DNA of 64,000 nucleotides from Mycobacterium sp. MYCO198283. Its GTDB lineage: Bacteria > Actinomycetota > Actinomycetes > Mycobacteriales > Mycobacteriaceae. Position 1 is the first letter of the stretch. Each line of letters starts with the position of its first letter. The stretch is from NCBI RefSeq assembly GCF_021213805.1, contig NZ_JAJQJI010000001.1, forward strand, positions 441,944 to 505,943, written 5' to 3'. The notes beneath the pieces were generated by a model. It saw only the letters and a list, made by a program, of their open reading frames with translations. It was not told the origin of the DNA and ran no database searches. This document shows, piece after piece, positions 8,396-17,496 of the stretch. The position numbers and the translations under genes are program-made.

Positions 8396-9559
8396 CTACC
8401 GCGCCAGCCGGCGCGGCGTGCAGCCGACGAAGTAGAGGTAGGCGCCCGCCAGCAGCAGCCACGGCACCACGCCCAGCAGCGGTCGCGGAGCACCGCCCAG
8501 CCACAGGACCGCCAGCAGCGCCGCCACGCCCGCCGCCAGCCACCCGGTGCGCCGCCGGCCGCCGGCGACCAGGAGCGCGGTGGTCACCACGCCGACGGCG
8601 ACCGCAGCGATCGCCTCGGCCGGCGGGCACGGACCGCACAGCAGTCGCCCCGTCACGGCGGCGGCCGCTCCGGCGACGAGCGTTGCGGCGTTCCAGGGGG
8701 CACTCGGCGCCGTGGGCCGCTGCAGCGGCGCCCAGTCGCGCAGGTCGCCGTCCGGCGACGGATGCGGGGGCAGCCAGCGCACCAGCGCCAGCAGGTGCTC
8801 GCGCGCGTGATCGGCACGGGCCCGCCACGACAGGCGGCCGTCGCGCACCGTGGCGAACGCCGTCACCTCTACCGCCCACCGGCTGGTGACGAACGCGATG
8901 CCGAAGGCCCACAGGGTGATCGCGGCCGCGACGGCCAGCGCGGGACGGGCGGGCAGGTCGACCGCCAGCGCCAGCCCCGTCAGCCCGCGCACCGCGTAGC
9001 CGGCGCCCACCGTCACCCACAGCAAGGCCACGCCGGGCGACACCGGTGCTGCGGGTGCGCCGCTACGGCCGGTCGCCGTCGACCGCAGCGTCTCGTAGGC
9101 GACGGCGACCGCGAGGACACCGACAGCCGCGAAGGCGAGGATGCCCGCCAGCTGCAGGGCCGGGAACATCACCACCAGCAACCCGGTCAACGTCAGTCGC
9201 GCGGCGATCACCAGCCAGCTGGCCGCGAGCGAGCCGCGCCCGTCGGCCGACCTCGCCGGCAGCCGGCCCCGTTCCCGCGCCGCCGGGTGGCGTTGATCCG
9301 CCGCGAACCCCCGGATGTCGTTCCACTGGTAGCGCGCCGGGTAGATCAGCAACTCCACGGCGATCCACACCACAACCGCCCGCAGCAGCGCGGTGCCGGA
9401 GACCTCCCCGACGCTCAGCAGCCCGCACCCGAACGTGACCGGGATCAGCCAACCCTTGACCAGGTCTTTCGGCCTGGGCATGAGCAGGTAACCGGCCAGG
9501 CTGCGCCCGGCGCGGCGCGGGTGCCCGGCGCTCGGCCGCAATCGCTCAGTCGATTTCAC
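8396..9559 (-). CDS. UbiA-like integral membrane prenyltransferase-family protein
   Basis: A 387-residue polytopic membrane protein with roughly eight or nine hydrophobic segments. Near the N-terminus RSLAGYLLMPRPKDLVKGW is typical of UbiA proteins. YQWNDIRGFAADQRHP occupies the place of the UbiA NDxxDxxxD metal/diphosphate motif (compare NDVRDVEADRVHP in decaprenylphosphoryl-phosphoribose synthase). The second Asp motif is less clear, so enzyme activity is not certain. GTG start at 9559; an internal ATG at 9481 would cut into the first conserved stretch. It probably handles a polyprenyl lipid in the membrane, perhaps together with the downstream phosphatase. Confidence 0.65.
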   Translation of the reverse strand: MKSTERLRPSAGHPRRAGRSLAGYLLMPRPKDLVKGWLIPVTFGCGLLSVGEVSGTALLRAVVVWIAVELLIYPARYQWNDIRGFAADQRHPAARERGRLPARSADGRGSLAASWLVIAARLTLTGLLVVMFPALQLAGILAFAAVGVLAVAVAYETLRSTATGRSGAPAAPVSPGVALLWVTVGAGYAVRGLTGLALAVDLPARPALAVAAAITLWAFGIAFVTSRWAVEVTAFATVRDGRLSWRARADHAREHLLALVRWLPPHPSPDGDLRDWAPLQRPTAPSAPWNAATLVAGAAAAVTGRLLCGPCPPAEAIAAVAVGVVTTALLVAGGRRRTGWLAAGVAALLAVLWLGGAPRPLLGVVPWLLLAGAYLYFVGCTPRRLAR

Positions 9560-9659
9560 CGCCGCGGGGTTCCCAGCGGCCGCGCCCGCAAACCCGGGCG
9601 CCGAGACACGGTTGGCGGCGTGAATCAGGCAAACCGCGGCAAGAACGGTGTCCTCGGCG

Positions 9660-10100
9660 TCAGGCCGCGGGCGCGAACACCGCCTTGAAGTTCTGCAGGG
9701 ACTCGGCGATGTCGCCCTTGAGCGCAGCCGCCACCAGGTGGCCGATCGGGCCGAAGAGCGCGGGCCCGCCCAGATGGATGTCGAACTGCACGGTGGAGCC
9801 GGTGGGCGCCGGCTTGACCTTCCCGATCAGCTTGATCTTGACCCCACCGCGCCCGTCGCCGTTGAGCGTCATGGCCTCCGGCGGCTTGAAGTGCACGATG
9901 GTCCACCTGACGCGGTTCAGCATGCCTTTGACCTCGACGATCGACTCGATGACCGTGCCCTTGTCGAGGGTGTCGGGCAGCGTGCTCCGCCACACCCGGT
10001 GGATCGTCAGCCACTCCTTGTAGCGCTTGAGGTCCGATGCGGCCTCCCACGCCTGCTCCGGCGGCAGCGGGACGTCGACGGATACCGAGATCTTCGCCAT
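9660..10100 (-). CDS. SRPBCC-family protein, Rv0910-type toxin homologue
   Basis: A 146-residue START/SRPBCC-fold protein: beta-strand AKISVSVDVPLPPEQAWEAASD, the central TIVHFKPPEAMTL, and a C-terminal helix LKGDIAESLQNFKAVF. In M. tuberculosis the homologous Rv0910 was reported as the toxin of a type II pair with Rv0909. The same neighbours (antitoxin-like gene directly upstream, ctpE before that) are found here. Its ATG follows the antitoxin stop with no spacer, so expression is coupled. Toxicity is inferred from the homologue; the fold itself more often binds lipids. Confidence 0.75.
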   Translation of the reverse strand: MAKISVSVDVPLPPEQAWEAASDLKRYKEWLTIHRVWRSTLPDTLDKGTVIESIVEVKGMLNRVRWTIVHFKPPEAMTLNGDGRGGVKIKLIGKVKPAPTGSTVQFDIHLGGPALFGPIGHLVAAALKGDIAESLQNFKAVFAPAA

Positions 10101-10346
10101 CTACGACGTGGGCGGCGCCGTCGGCGGGGCGGGCGGCTGCCCGGGCGGGGTCAGCGGGTTGTTCGGCTGCGGCACCTGCGTGTCGTTGCCGAGGTTCTTG
10201 CGCGCGGCGTCCTGCACCTTGTCGACGTGCTGCGCGTACTTGCCCTGGGTGCGCTTGTCGACCAGGTCACCGACCTTCTCGATTGCGCTGTTGGCCTTGT
10301 CGGGGTTCTTCCGCAGCCAGTCCTTCGCCTTGTTGAGGAAGCTCAT
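10101..10346 (-). CDS. Rv0909-type antitoxin-like small protein
   Basis: An 81-residue hydrophilic protein. Residues 1-55 are charged and helical (NKAKDWLRKNPDKANSAIEK, then a KYAQHVDKVQDAARK helix) and match the Rv0909/MT0933 antitoxin family. The tail from about residue 58 is proline/threonine-rich and looks disordered. It precedes the SRPBCC partner directly and starts 19 bp after the ctpE stop, so the three genes read as one transcript, with the antitoxin before the toxin as is usual for such pairs. Confidence 0.75.
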   Translation of the reverse strand: MSFLNKAKDWLRKNPDKANSAIEKVGDLVDKRTQGKYAQHVDKVQDAARKNLGNDTQVPQPNNPLTPPGQPPAPPTAPPTS

Positions 10347-10365
10347 GGTTGCCCATTCTCACGAT

Positions 10366-12738
10366 TCAGGCGGCCCGCCACAACCGCCGGCGCTCGCCGA
10401 GCACGGCGCCCTGCACCCACCACAGCACCTCGATGACCGCCGCGGCGGCCACGCCGATCAGCAGCGCCCGACCGGTGATCACCGGATCCGACGGGTCCAG
10501 CAGGAACGTGCGCTGCGCGAGCGGAAGGGTGAACAGGACGACGTAGGCCAGCGCCGACGCCGCGACCAGCGCCACCCGCCACCACTGGTAGGGCCGCGCG
10601 ACGACGGCCAACACCCACACCGCCGCCACCAGCAAGGTGATGAGCGCCGCGGTCGAGGCCTGCAGCTGCTGCTGCGCGGTCGCGCCACGCCCCTGGTAGG
10701 CGGCGAGATAGGAGACGAACGTCGCGACGCCCACGACCGCACCCGAGGGCAGCGCGGCCGTCATCACCCGCCGCACGAAATTCGGCTGCGCGCGTTCGGC
10801 GTTCGGCGCCAACGACAGGATGAAGGCCGGGATGCCGATCGTGAACCAGGCGGCGATGGTGACGTGGATCGGCTGGAACGGATAGGGCAGCGGGTCGGAC
10901 CCGAACACCTGCGACGCCAGGCCCGCCAGCCCGACGAAGAGCGCCAGCAGCACCGAGTACACCGTCTTGGTGAGGAACAGGGTCGACACCCGCTCGATGT
11001 TGCCGATGACGCGACGTCCCTCGCCGACGACGTAGGGCAGCGTCGCGAACCGGTTGTCCAGCAACACGATCTGCGCCACGGCCCGCGACGCGGAACTCCC
11101 CGATCCCATCGCGACGCCGATGTCGGCGTCTTTCAGCGCCAGCACGTCGTTGACGCCGTCGCCCGTCATCGCCACGGTGTGGCCGCGGGACTGCAGGGCG
11201 TGCACCATCGACCGCTTCTGGTCCGGGCGCACCCGGCCGAACACCGTCGCGGATTCCAGCGTGTCGGCGAACGCCGCGTCGCCGTCCGGCAGCCGGCGGG
11301 CGTCCATCGGGTCGCCGCGCAGCCCGAGCGTGGCCGCCACCGCCGCCACCGACACCGCGTTGTCGCCGGAGATCACCTTGACCGACACCTGTTGTGACGC
11401 AAAGTAGTCGAGCGTGTCGCGGGCGTCGGGGCGGACCTTCTGCTCCAGCACCACCAGCGCCACCGGGGTGACGGCGCCGGGCGCGCCGGGGGCGTCGACC
11501 GGGAGGTCGGAGCGACCGAGCAGCAGCACCCGCAGCCCGCGGGCGCCGATGGCCTCGGCCTGCGCTGCCGCCGGTGACGCCGGGTCGAGCAGCACGTCCG
11601 GCGCACCCAGCACCCAGCTGCCGTGCCCGTCGAAGGTCACGCCGCTCCACTTGGTGGCGGACTTGAACGGGGCGGTGGCGGTGGGCGTCCACCCCGGCGC
11701 GGGCCCGCACGCGTCGGCGATCGCCGCCATGCTCGCGTTCGGCCGGTCGTCGGCGGCCGCCATCGCCGCCAGCGCTGCGGTGGCGTCGTATCCGGCGTCG
11801 AGTGCGCGCAGCTCGCACACGCGCAGCCCGGTCTCGGTCAGCGTCCCGGTCTTGTCGGCGCAGACGACGTCGACGCGGGCCAGCCCCTCGATGGCGGGCA
11901 GCTCCTGCACCAGGCACTGGCGCCGGCCGAGCCGGACGACGCCCACCGCGAACGCGATCGACGTCATCAGCACCAGACCCTCGGGCACCATCGGCACCAG
12001 CGCGCCGACCATCCGCAGCACCGACTCGCGCCAGCCGGCGCCGGTGGTGAACAGCTGGGTGTAGATGATCAGCAGCCCCGCCGGCACCAGCAGATAGGTG
12101 ATGAACCGCAGGATCGCGTCGATGCCGCTGCGCAGCTCCGACTGCACCAGCGTGAACCGGCTCGCCTCCTCGGCCAGCGCGGCGGCGTACGCCTCGCGGC
12201 CCACCCGGGTCGCCCGGTAGGCGCCGCTGCCCGCCACGACGAAGCTGCCTGACATCACCGGGTCGCCGGTGTCCTTCGCGACGGGGTCGGCCTCACCGGT
12301 CAGCAGCGACTCGTCGACCTCCAGGTTTGCGTGCTCGACCACCTCGCCGTCGACCACCACTTGGTCGCCCGGACCGAGCTCGATGACGTCGTCGAGCACC
12401 ACCTCGCTCGGGGCGAGCGCCCGCGTGCCCGAGCGGCGCCGCACCGTCGGGCGGGCCTGCCCGACGATCGCCAGCGCGTCGAGGGTGCGCTTGGCCCGCA
12501 GCTCCTGGATGATGCCGATGCCGCTGTTGGCGACGATCAGCAGGCCGAACAGCCCGTTGATCAGCGACCCCGTGGTCGCCACGATCACCAGCAGCACACC
12601 GAGGATCGCGTTGATGCGGGTGAACACGTTGGCCCGCACGATGTCCGACGTGCTGCGACCGGCCCGCGTCGGGACGTCGTTGCCCCGGCCGTCGGCGATG
12701 CGCTGCGCGACCTCGGCGTCGGAGAGGCCGGCGGTCAT
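10366..12738 (-). CDS. ctpE: Cation-transporting P-type ATPase CtpE
   Basis: A 790-residue P-type ATPase. The actuator TGE loop is at residues 147-149, the membrane motif PMVPEGL at 249-255, the phosphorylation site DKTGTLT with Asp295, then the hinge [18 protein letters not shown]-terminal transmembrane helices complete the usual ten-helix plan. CtpE in mycobacteria is reported to act in calcium uptake and cell-envelope integrity. There is no N-terminal CxxC heavy-metal domain, in line with a non-heavy-metal cation. ATG start at 12738. It lies between the beta-lactamase-like gene and the Rv0909/Rv0910-like pair, as remembered for H37Rv. Confidence 0.93.
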   Translation of the reverse strand: MTAGLSDAEVAQRIADGRGNDVPTRAGRSTSDIVRANVFTRINAILGVLLVIVATTGSLINGLFGLLIVANSGIGIIQELRAKRTLDALAIVGQARPTVRRRSGTRALAPSEVVLDDVIELGPGDQVVVDGEVVEHANLEVDESLLTGEADPVAKDTGDPVMSGSFVVAGSGAYRATRVGREAYAAALAEEASRFTLVQSELRSGIDAILRFITYLLVPAGLLIIYTQLFTTGAGWRESVLRMVGALVPMVPEGLVLMTSIAFAVGVVRLGRRQCLVQELPAIEGLARVDVVCADKTGTLTETGLRVCELRALDAGYDATAALAAMAAADDRPNASMAAIADACGPAPGWTPTATAPFKSATKWSGVTFDGHGSWVLGAPDVLLDPASPAAAQAEAIGARGLRVLLLGRSDLPVDAPGAPGAVTPVALVVLEQKVRPDARDTLDYFASQQVSVKVISGDNAVSVAAVAATLGLRGDPMDARRLPDGDAAFADTLESATVFGRVRPDQKRSMVHALQSRGHTVAMTGDGVNDVLALKDADIGVAMGSGSSASRAVAQIVLLDNRFATLPYVVGEGRRVIGNIERVSTLFLTKTVYSVLLALFVGLAGLASQVFGSDPLPYPFQPIHVTIAAWFTIGIPAFILSLAPNAERAQPNFVRRVMTAALPSGAVVGVATFVSYLAAYQGRGATAQQQLQASTAALITLLVAAVWVLAVVARPYQWWRVALVAASALAYVVLFTLPLAQRTFLLDPSDPVITGRALLIGVAAAAVIEVLWWVQGAVLGERRRLWRAA

Positions 12739-12768
12739 GGCCGGGTCAATCGCTCGACACGCGGGCGC

Positions 12769-14343
12769 TCATCGGCGGAACACCCCGTTGTGGTTCTCGT
12801 CGAAGTACTCCAGCGTCAAGGCGTCGCCGTCGAACGTGGCCTTGGAGATCGAACCCGGTGGCGAATTCTCGGTCACCATGCCGAACGTGAACACGTTGCC
12901 GTCCCAGTGTTGCAGCGGCACTGTGAGGTTCGGCCCGAGCGCCAGCATCAGCGCGCCGCCCGCCTCGGTGACGGTGGCCGGCCCGTAGTACGGGTTGTCG
13001 TAGACGCCGGCATAGTCCCCCAGTGCCGCGGGCGGCGCCGGATTGGCGGGCCGAAGCTGGCCGACCAGCGAGCCGACCGGCTTCTCCATGGCCGTGTAGG
13101 CGCCGTTGTAGATCTGGTACCAGTCTTCGCGGATCTCACCGAACTGCACGAGGTCGGCGAATTGCGCGGTCAGTGTCTCGGGGACGCCGGCGGGTGTGGC
13201 GTTGGTGAGCGCCACGATCGCCACGTCCGCCGACGGCAGGATCACGAAGTTCGAGTTCGCGCCCAATTCGAAAGCGCCGGAATGGCTCAGCGACATTCGG
13301 CTCGCCGACGTGGTGCTGACGTTGAAGCCGTAGCCGTAGAAGCCGGACCGGGCGGCGGGCTCGGTGGCCCGGTCGGAGACGCTCTGCGGGGTGAGCGCCG
13401 GCAGCAACGCCTCCGCCGTCGCGATGCGCACGTTGCCCGACGTGCCGTTGCCCAGCAGCATGGTCAGCCAGCGGCTGAGGTCGTTGACCGACGAGCTCAC
13501 CCCGCCGGCGGGTGCCTCGGCGTCGGGGTTGCGCACGTATTGCGGCTCGTAGTGGTCGCGCAGGTGGATGTGGCCGACGGCGCGGTTGGGCCGGGCTTCG
13601 AAGTCGGCGAACCGCGAGCTGGTCGACGTCATCCCGAGCGGCTCGTAGAGCGCCATCCGGCTCAGGTCCTCCCACGTCGTGCCCGCCGCCGCGGCCACCG
13701 CCTCGGCAGCCGCCGTCACCCCGAAGTTGGTGTAGGCGTAGGAGGTTCGCAGCGGCGCCAGCGGCAGCTGGCGCAGCCGGTCGAGGATGGAGGCCCGGTC
13801 GTAGCCCAAGTCCTCCAGCAGGTCACCGGCGTGGTCGGGCAGCCCGGAGCGGTGCGCGTAGAGGTCGCCGACCGTGACGAGCTGCGTCGTCACCGGATCC
13901 GACAGCGCGAACCCCGGCAGCTTCGACACCACCGGGGTGTCCCAGCCGACGACGTTGCGCGTCACCTGGCTCGCGACCACCGTCGCACCGACAGACTTCG
14001 ACACCGACGCCAGCTGGAACACCGTGTCGGGATCCACCTTCTCGCGGGTGCGGACGTCGCGCACCCCGAAACCCTTGCTGTACACCGTTTTCCCGCCGTG
14101 CACCACGGCCACCGCCATACCGGGTATCCCCGATTTCGCCATGAGGTCGGCGGCGAGGTCGTCGAGCTTGCTCACCGCCTTGTTCACCGCGTCGTCGGGC
14201 AGCGGCGCCGCCGCGACCAGGGGCGGGGGGACGTCGGAGACGGTCGGGGACGCCGACGGGACGGATTCGTCGGGGCCGCATGCCGCCAACACCGTGCAGA
14301 GCAGGAGCGCGCAGACCGCGCGGGCTGACTTCACAGCCAGCAC
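12769..14343 (-). CDS. Serine beta-lactamase-like/penicillin-binding lipoprotein (Rv0907 homologue)
   Basis: A 524-residue secreted serine hydrolase of the class C/EstB group. The signal peptide ends in a lipobox (VLAAC, about residues 18-22), so it is probably a lipoprotein on the outer face of the membrane. The catalytic SxxK is SVSK (113-116) and the YxN is YTN (204-206). The C-terminal 150 residues form a separate beta-rich domain, as in many mycobacterial relatives. Start GTG at 14343; a GTG three codons later would also give a complete signal. Substrate (peptide, ester or lactam) is unknown. It is in the echA6-ctpE operon. Confidence 0.85.
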   Translation of the reverse strand: MLAVKSARAVCALLLCTVLAACGPDESVPSASPTVSDVPPPLVAAAPLPDDAVNKAVSKLDDLAADLMAKSGIPGMAVAVVHGGKTVYSKGFGVRDVRTREKVDPDTVFQLASVSKSVGATVVASQVTRNVVGWDTPVVSKLPGFALSDPVTTQLVTVGDLYAHRSGLPDHAGDLLEDLGYDRASILDRLRQLPLAPLRTSYAYTNFGVTAAAEAVAAAAGTTWEDLSRMALYEPLGMTSTSSRFADFEARPNRAVGHIHLRDHYEPQYVRNPDAEAPAGGVSSSVNDLSRWLTMLLGNGTSGNVRIATAEALLPALTPQSVSDRATEPAARSGFYGYGFNVSTTSASRMSLSHSGAFELGANSNFVILPSADVAIVALTNATPAGVPETLTAQFADLVQFGEIREDWYQIYNGAYTAMEKPVGSLVGQLRPANPAPPAALGDYAGVYDNPYYGPATVTEAGGALMLALGPNLTVPLQHWDGNVFTFGMVTENSPPGSISKATFDGDALTLEYFDENHNGVFRR

Positions 14344-14352
14344 GCTAGCGGG

Positions 14353-15489
14353 TCAGGGCCGCCACCACTCCTCTTCCGCCGAGCGCCCGGGTGTCGGTTC
14401 GACCCGCTGCCCGGGCTTGGGGACGGCCACCGGCACCTGTTCCGGTCCGGCCGCCGCCAGCAACCGCTCGACGGGTTCTGCCCAGGGGTGCGGGGCCAGC
14501 CGGAACGTCGCCCAGTGGATCGGAATGAGCAGGCCACCAGCGGTATCGGTGAGGTCGCGGTGCGCGCGCACCGCCTCCTCGGGGTTCATGTGGATATCCG
14601 GCCAGGCCGGGTGGTAGGCGCCGACCGGCAGCAGCGTGAGGTCGAACGGGCCGTGCGCCACGCCGATGTCGGCGAAGCTGCGGGTGTAGCCGGTGTCGCC
14701 GCCGAAGAACACGCGGTGCGCCGGACCGCTCACCACCCAGGACGCCCACAGCGTGGTGTTGCGGGTGAGGAACCTGCCCGAGAAGTGGCGGGCCGGCGTG
14801 CAGGTCAGCGTCAGCTCGTCGACGGATGTGCTTTCGTTCCAGTCGAGTTCGACGATCCGGTGCTCCGGGATGTGCCACTCCCGCAGGTGCGCCCCGACTC
14901 CGAGCGGCACCACGAACGGGCAGCGCTGGCTGCGTGCGAGCGCCTCGACGGTGGCCATGTCGAGGTGGTCGTAGTGGTCGTGGCTGATGACGACGGCGTC
15001 GAGCGCGGGCAGGCTCTCCAATTCGGCGGGCACCGGGTGCAGCCGCTCCGGCCCGACCGCGTCCGACGGTGAGCACCGCTTGCTCCAGATCGGGTCGGCC
15101 AGCACCCGGTAGCCGTCGACCTCCACCAGGACGCTGGAATGCCCGTACCAGGTGGCCGCCAGCGTGCCCGCCGGTGCGCCGATGCCGGCGGGCTGCACCA
15201 CCGGCACCGGCTTCGGGGGCCGCGTCGCCGACCTGTCCAGCAGCAGCTCGCGCAGCAGGGCCAGCTGCTGCTCGCGGGACAGGTCGACCGTCGACGACGG
15301 CTCGAGGTTGACGAAGGCGCCGTCGCGGTACTGCGGCGACCGGGCCGCCACCTCGCGGATGGCCAGCGGGCCGGCACCCAGCGCGGACGGCGCCCCGTGC
15401 AGCGCCCGCAGCACCCAGCTGCCTCCGAGCACGCCGGCGGTGCCGACCCCGATCCGCAGCGCGTGGCGCACGGCACCCCCCGCCGACAC
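14353..15489 (-). CDS. Metallo-beta-lactamase-fold hydrolase, NAPE-PLD/UlaG-like (Rv0906 homologue)
   Basis: About 378 residues. After an N-terminal hydrophobic segment (GTAGVLGGSWVL) the zinc motif is SHDHYDHLD (HxHxDH), with further ligands in TPARHFSGR, GGDTGYT and the late IPIHWATF. WYGHSSVLVE at the domain start is typical of phospholipase D-like MBL proteins that cleave lipid phosphodiesters. The frame is open far upstream into echA6, but conserved sequence begins only after 15489; the GTG there lies one base after the echA6 stop. GTG at 15471 is an alternative. Confidence 0.83.
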   Translation of the reverse strand: MSAGGAVRHALRIGVGTAGVLGGSWVLRALHGAPSALGAGPLAIREVAARSPQYRDGAFVNLEPSSTVDLSREQQLALLRELLLDRSATRPPKPVPVVQPAGIGAPAGTLAATWYGHSSVLVEVDGYRVLADPIWSKRCSPSDAVGPERLHPVPAELESLPALDAVVISHDHYDHLDMATVEALARSQRCPFVVPLGVGAHLREWHIPEHRIVELDWNESTSVDELTLTCTPARHFSGRFLTRNTTLWASWVVSGPAHRVFFGGDTGYTRSFADIGVAHGPFDLTLLPVGAYHPAWPDIHMNPEEAVRAHRDLTDTAGGLLIPIHWATFRLAPHPWAEPVERLLAAAGPEQVPVAVPKPGQRVEPTPGRSAEEEWWRP

Positions 15490-15490
15490 G

Positions 15491-16225
15491 TCAGGCGCCC
15501 GTGAAGTGTGGCGGCCGCTTCTCGATGCGCGCGACCTGAGCTTCGACGATGTCCTGACTCGACCAGGCCCGATCGAACAGCTCCTGGTGCTCGGGCCACG
15601 GCTCCTCGTAGGCGCCGTCGTCGTTGAGCACCCGTTTGGCGTGGTGCAGCGCCAGCGGCGCGTACCCGGCGATCTCCTCCGCCCAGGCCTGGGCGTCGGC
15701 CAGCGTGCCGAGGCGGTTGGCCATGCCGGTCTGCAGCGCGGCGTCGGCGGTGAGCCGCTCGGCACCCAGCAGCATGCTGCGGGCGCGGCCGGCGCCCACC
15801 AGCGACGTCAGCCGGCGGATGCTCCAGTTGTCGAGCGCGATGCCGTACTTCGCGACCGGGAACTGGAAGTAGGCCTCGGGCGCGACGACCCGCAGGTCGA
15901 AGATCATCGACAGGATGACCCCGGCGCCGATCGCCGGGCCGTTGATCGCCCCGATGACCGGCACCGGTGCCTTGTCGATCGCGACGTTCAGTGCCCGCGC
16001 CTTGTCGGGCAGCTCGTCGGCGACGCCTTCGCCGCCGGAGAGATCCGCGCCCGAGCTGAACACGTGGCCCTGGCCGGTGATGACGATGGCGCGCACGCCG
16101 TCGTCGACGCCCTGCTCCACCGCCTCGCGCAGGCCGTCGACGAGTTCGGCGTTGAGGGCGTTGCGACGCTCGGGCCGCTGCATCTCGAGGGTGAGGACAC
16201 GGCCGCTGCGGGTCACACCAATCAT
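15491..16225 (-). CDS. echA6: Enoyl-CoA hydratase/isomerase family protein EchA6
   Basis: A 244-residue crotonase-fold protein, the size of mycobacterial EchA6. The oxyanion-hole elements are [13 protein letters not shown] and the later [17 protein letters not shown]. The usual catalytic glutamates are not obvious in the second block; EchA6 of M. tuberculosis is likewise reported as a non-catalytic acyl-CoA-binding partner of FAS-II. ATG at 16225 preferred; the frame runs further upstream but that part overlaps the divergent DUF4193 leader. It is the first gene of the minus-strand run down to the Rv0910-like gene. Confidence 0.85.
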   Translation of the reverse strand: MIGVTRSGRVLTLEMQRPERRNALNAELVDGLREAVEQGVDDGVRAIVITGQGHVFSSGADLSGGEGVADELPDKARALNVAIDKAPVPVIGAINGPAIGAGVILSMIFDLRVVAPEAYFQFPVAKYGIALDNWSIRRLTSLVGAGRARSMLLGAERLTADAALQTGMANRLGTLADAQAWAEEIAGYAPLALHHAKRVLNDDGAYEEPWPEHQELFDRAWSSQDIVEAQVARIEKRPPHFTGA

Positions 16226-16484
16226 GGCCGCCACCTTAGCCAGGATCTCCCCCGCTGCCGTCGCACCCGGCTCGATCGGCCGCTGATCTGACGGGTTGGT
16301 GACGTGGCCGCCCACGCCGTTTCCCCACCCGCGGATGTGCCGAATCGCTTGCGGTGGACCGCGTGGTGGAGTTCCCCGATCGGTGGGCACTCTCACCCTC
16401 GCGACGGTGGCGCCACGGGCACAAAAAACCGCCCGCGCGCGTTGGCACTGCTGCACAGACAACTTGATGAGAGGAGACAGGCGG

Positions 16485-16781
16485 ATGCCTGTTGATTACG
16501 ACGCTCCTCGCCGTGACACCACCGACGAGACCGGCGACGAGTCGCTGGTCACCCTGACGGTGACCCGCGACGACGACAAGGCCACGGTGGACGTCGACGA
16601 GGACGACGCGGCCGAGAACTTCGAACTGCCCGGCGCCGATCTCTCCGACGAGGAGCTGACCGTGCGGGTGGTGCCGATCCAGCGCGACGAGTTCACCTGC
16701 TCGTCCTGCTTCCTGGTGCACCACCGCAGTCACCTGGCCAGCGAGCAGGGCGGGCGGCTGATCTGCTCGGAGTGCGCCTGA
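16485..16781 (+). CDS. DUF4193 family protein
   Basis: A 98-residue acidic protein beginning [10 protein letters not shown] and ending in a small metal-binding-looking block, [17 protein letters not shown], then a CSEC motif. The four cysteines form a CxxC...CxxC zinc-ribbon pattern seen throughout the actinobacterial DUF4193 family. The ATG at 16485 follows GAGGAGA. Function is unknown; the family is near-universal in mycobacteria. It ends one base before the stop of the convergent DUF5336 gene. Confidence 0.85.
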   Translation: MPVDYDAPRRDTTDETGDESLVTLTVTRDDDKATVDVDEDDAAENFELPGADLSDEELTVRVVPIQRDEFTCSSCFLVHHRSHLASEQGGRLICSECA

Positions 16782-16782
16782 C

Positions 16783-17451
16783 CTACTGCTGCTGCGGCGG
16801 GTAGGGCGAGCCGTAGGTGGGCATCGGACCCCCGGTGGGTGGCTGCGGGTAGCCGCCCGTCGGGGGTTGTCCGTAGTAGCCGCCGTAGGCCTGCTGCGGC
16901 GGGCGGGGCTTGATGACCTCGCTGGCCAGCAGCAGGACCACGACCGCCAGCGCGAGCTGGATGAACGAGAGCACCAGCACGAGGATGAGCCCGACGCCGG
17001 CGTCGAAGCCTTCGCTCAGCGACACCATCACGAACAGCAGCGTGAGGAATCCCGCCAGCGCGGTGGCCGTCATCACCGCATCGCTGTTGGTCTGCTTCGG
17101 TAGCAGCGCGAACGCGGCGATCAGGCCCGTCACGAGCACCAGCGTCAAACCGGGCAGCCCGGAGCCCGCTTCGAAGAAGTTCGCTTCCATACTGCCCTCG
17201 ACGAACGGCGCGAACCCCAGGAAGAAGCCGACGACGCCGAGCGCGGCGATACCGATCCGCAGGTAGAACGGCAGCCCCTTGCCGGGCGCCGCCGGAGCGC
17301 CGTACCCCGACCCGTAGCCCGACCCGTAGCCCGGCTGGGCGCCGAAACCGCCGGTCGCCGGGGCGTTGTAGCCCTGCGATCCCGGCGCACCGTAACCCGG
17401 TTGCTGCTGCGGCTGTTGTTGCGGATTCCCGTACGCGCCCGAGTACGTCAT
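16783..17451 (-). CDS. DUF5336 membrane protein (34-kDa antigen / Rv0954 family)
   Basis: A 222-residue protein with a Gln/Gly/Tyr/Pro-rich cytosolic-looking N-terminus (residues 1-57), four hydrophobic segments between about residues 60 and 185, and a second low-complexity tail rich in GGY, PTGG and PPQQQ. This architecture matches the mycobacterial 34-kDa antigenic protein family, which is linked with growing poles and the cell-envelope machinery. The ATG at 17451 is separated by 45 bp from the ABC exporter upstream on the same strand. Role not known here. Confidence 0.8.
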   Translation of the reverse strand: MTYSGAYGNPQQQPQQQPGYGAPGSQGYNAPATGGFGAQPGYGSGYGSGYGAPAAPGKGLPFYLRIGIAALGVVGFFLGFAPFVEGSMEANFFEAGSGLPGLTLVLVTGLIAAFALLPKQTNSDAVMTATALAGFLTLLFVMVSLSEGFDAGVGLILVLVLSFIQLALAVVVLLLASEVIKPRPPQQAYGGYYGQPPTGGYPQPPTGGPMPTYGSPYPPQQQ

Positions 17452-17496
17452 GCCCGGACCTTATCGAACGTCCCCGTAGGTTTCGCACCCCGCGCG

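Noticed and set aside
7379..9688. 769-codon plus-strand frame over the polyol and UbiA-like genes
   Set aside because: Compositionally biased and antisense to three genes with clear motifs.
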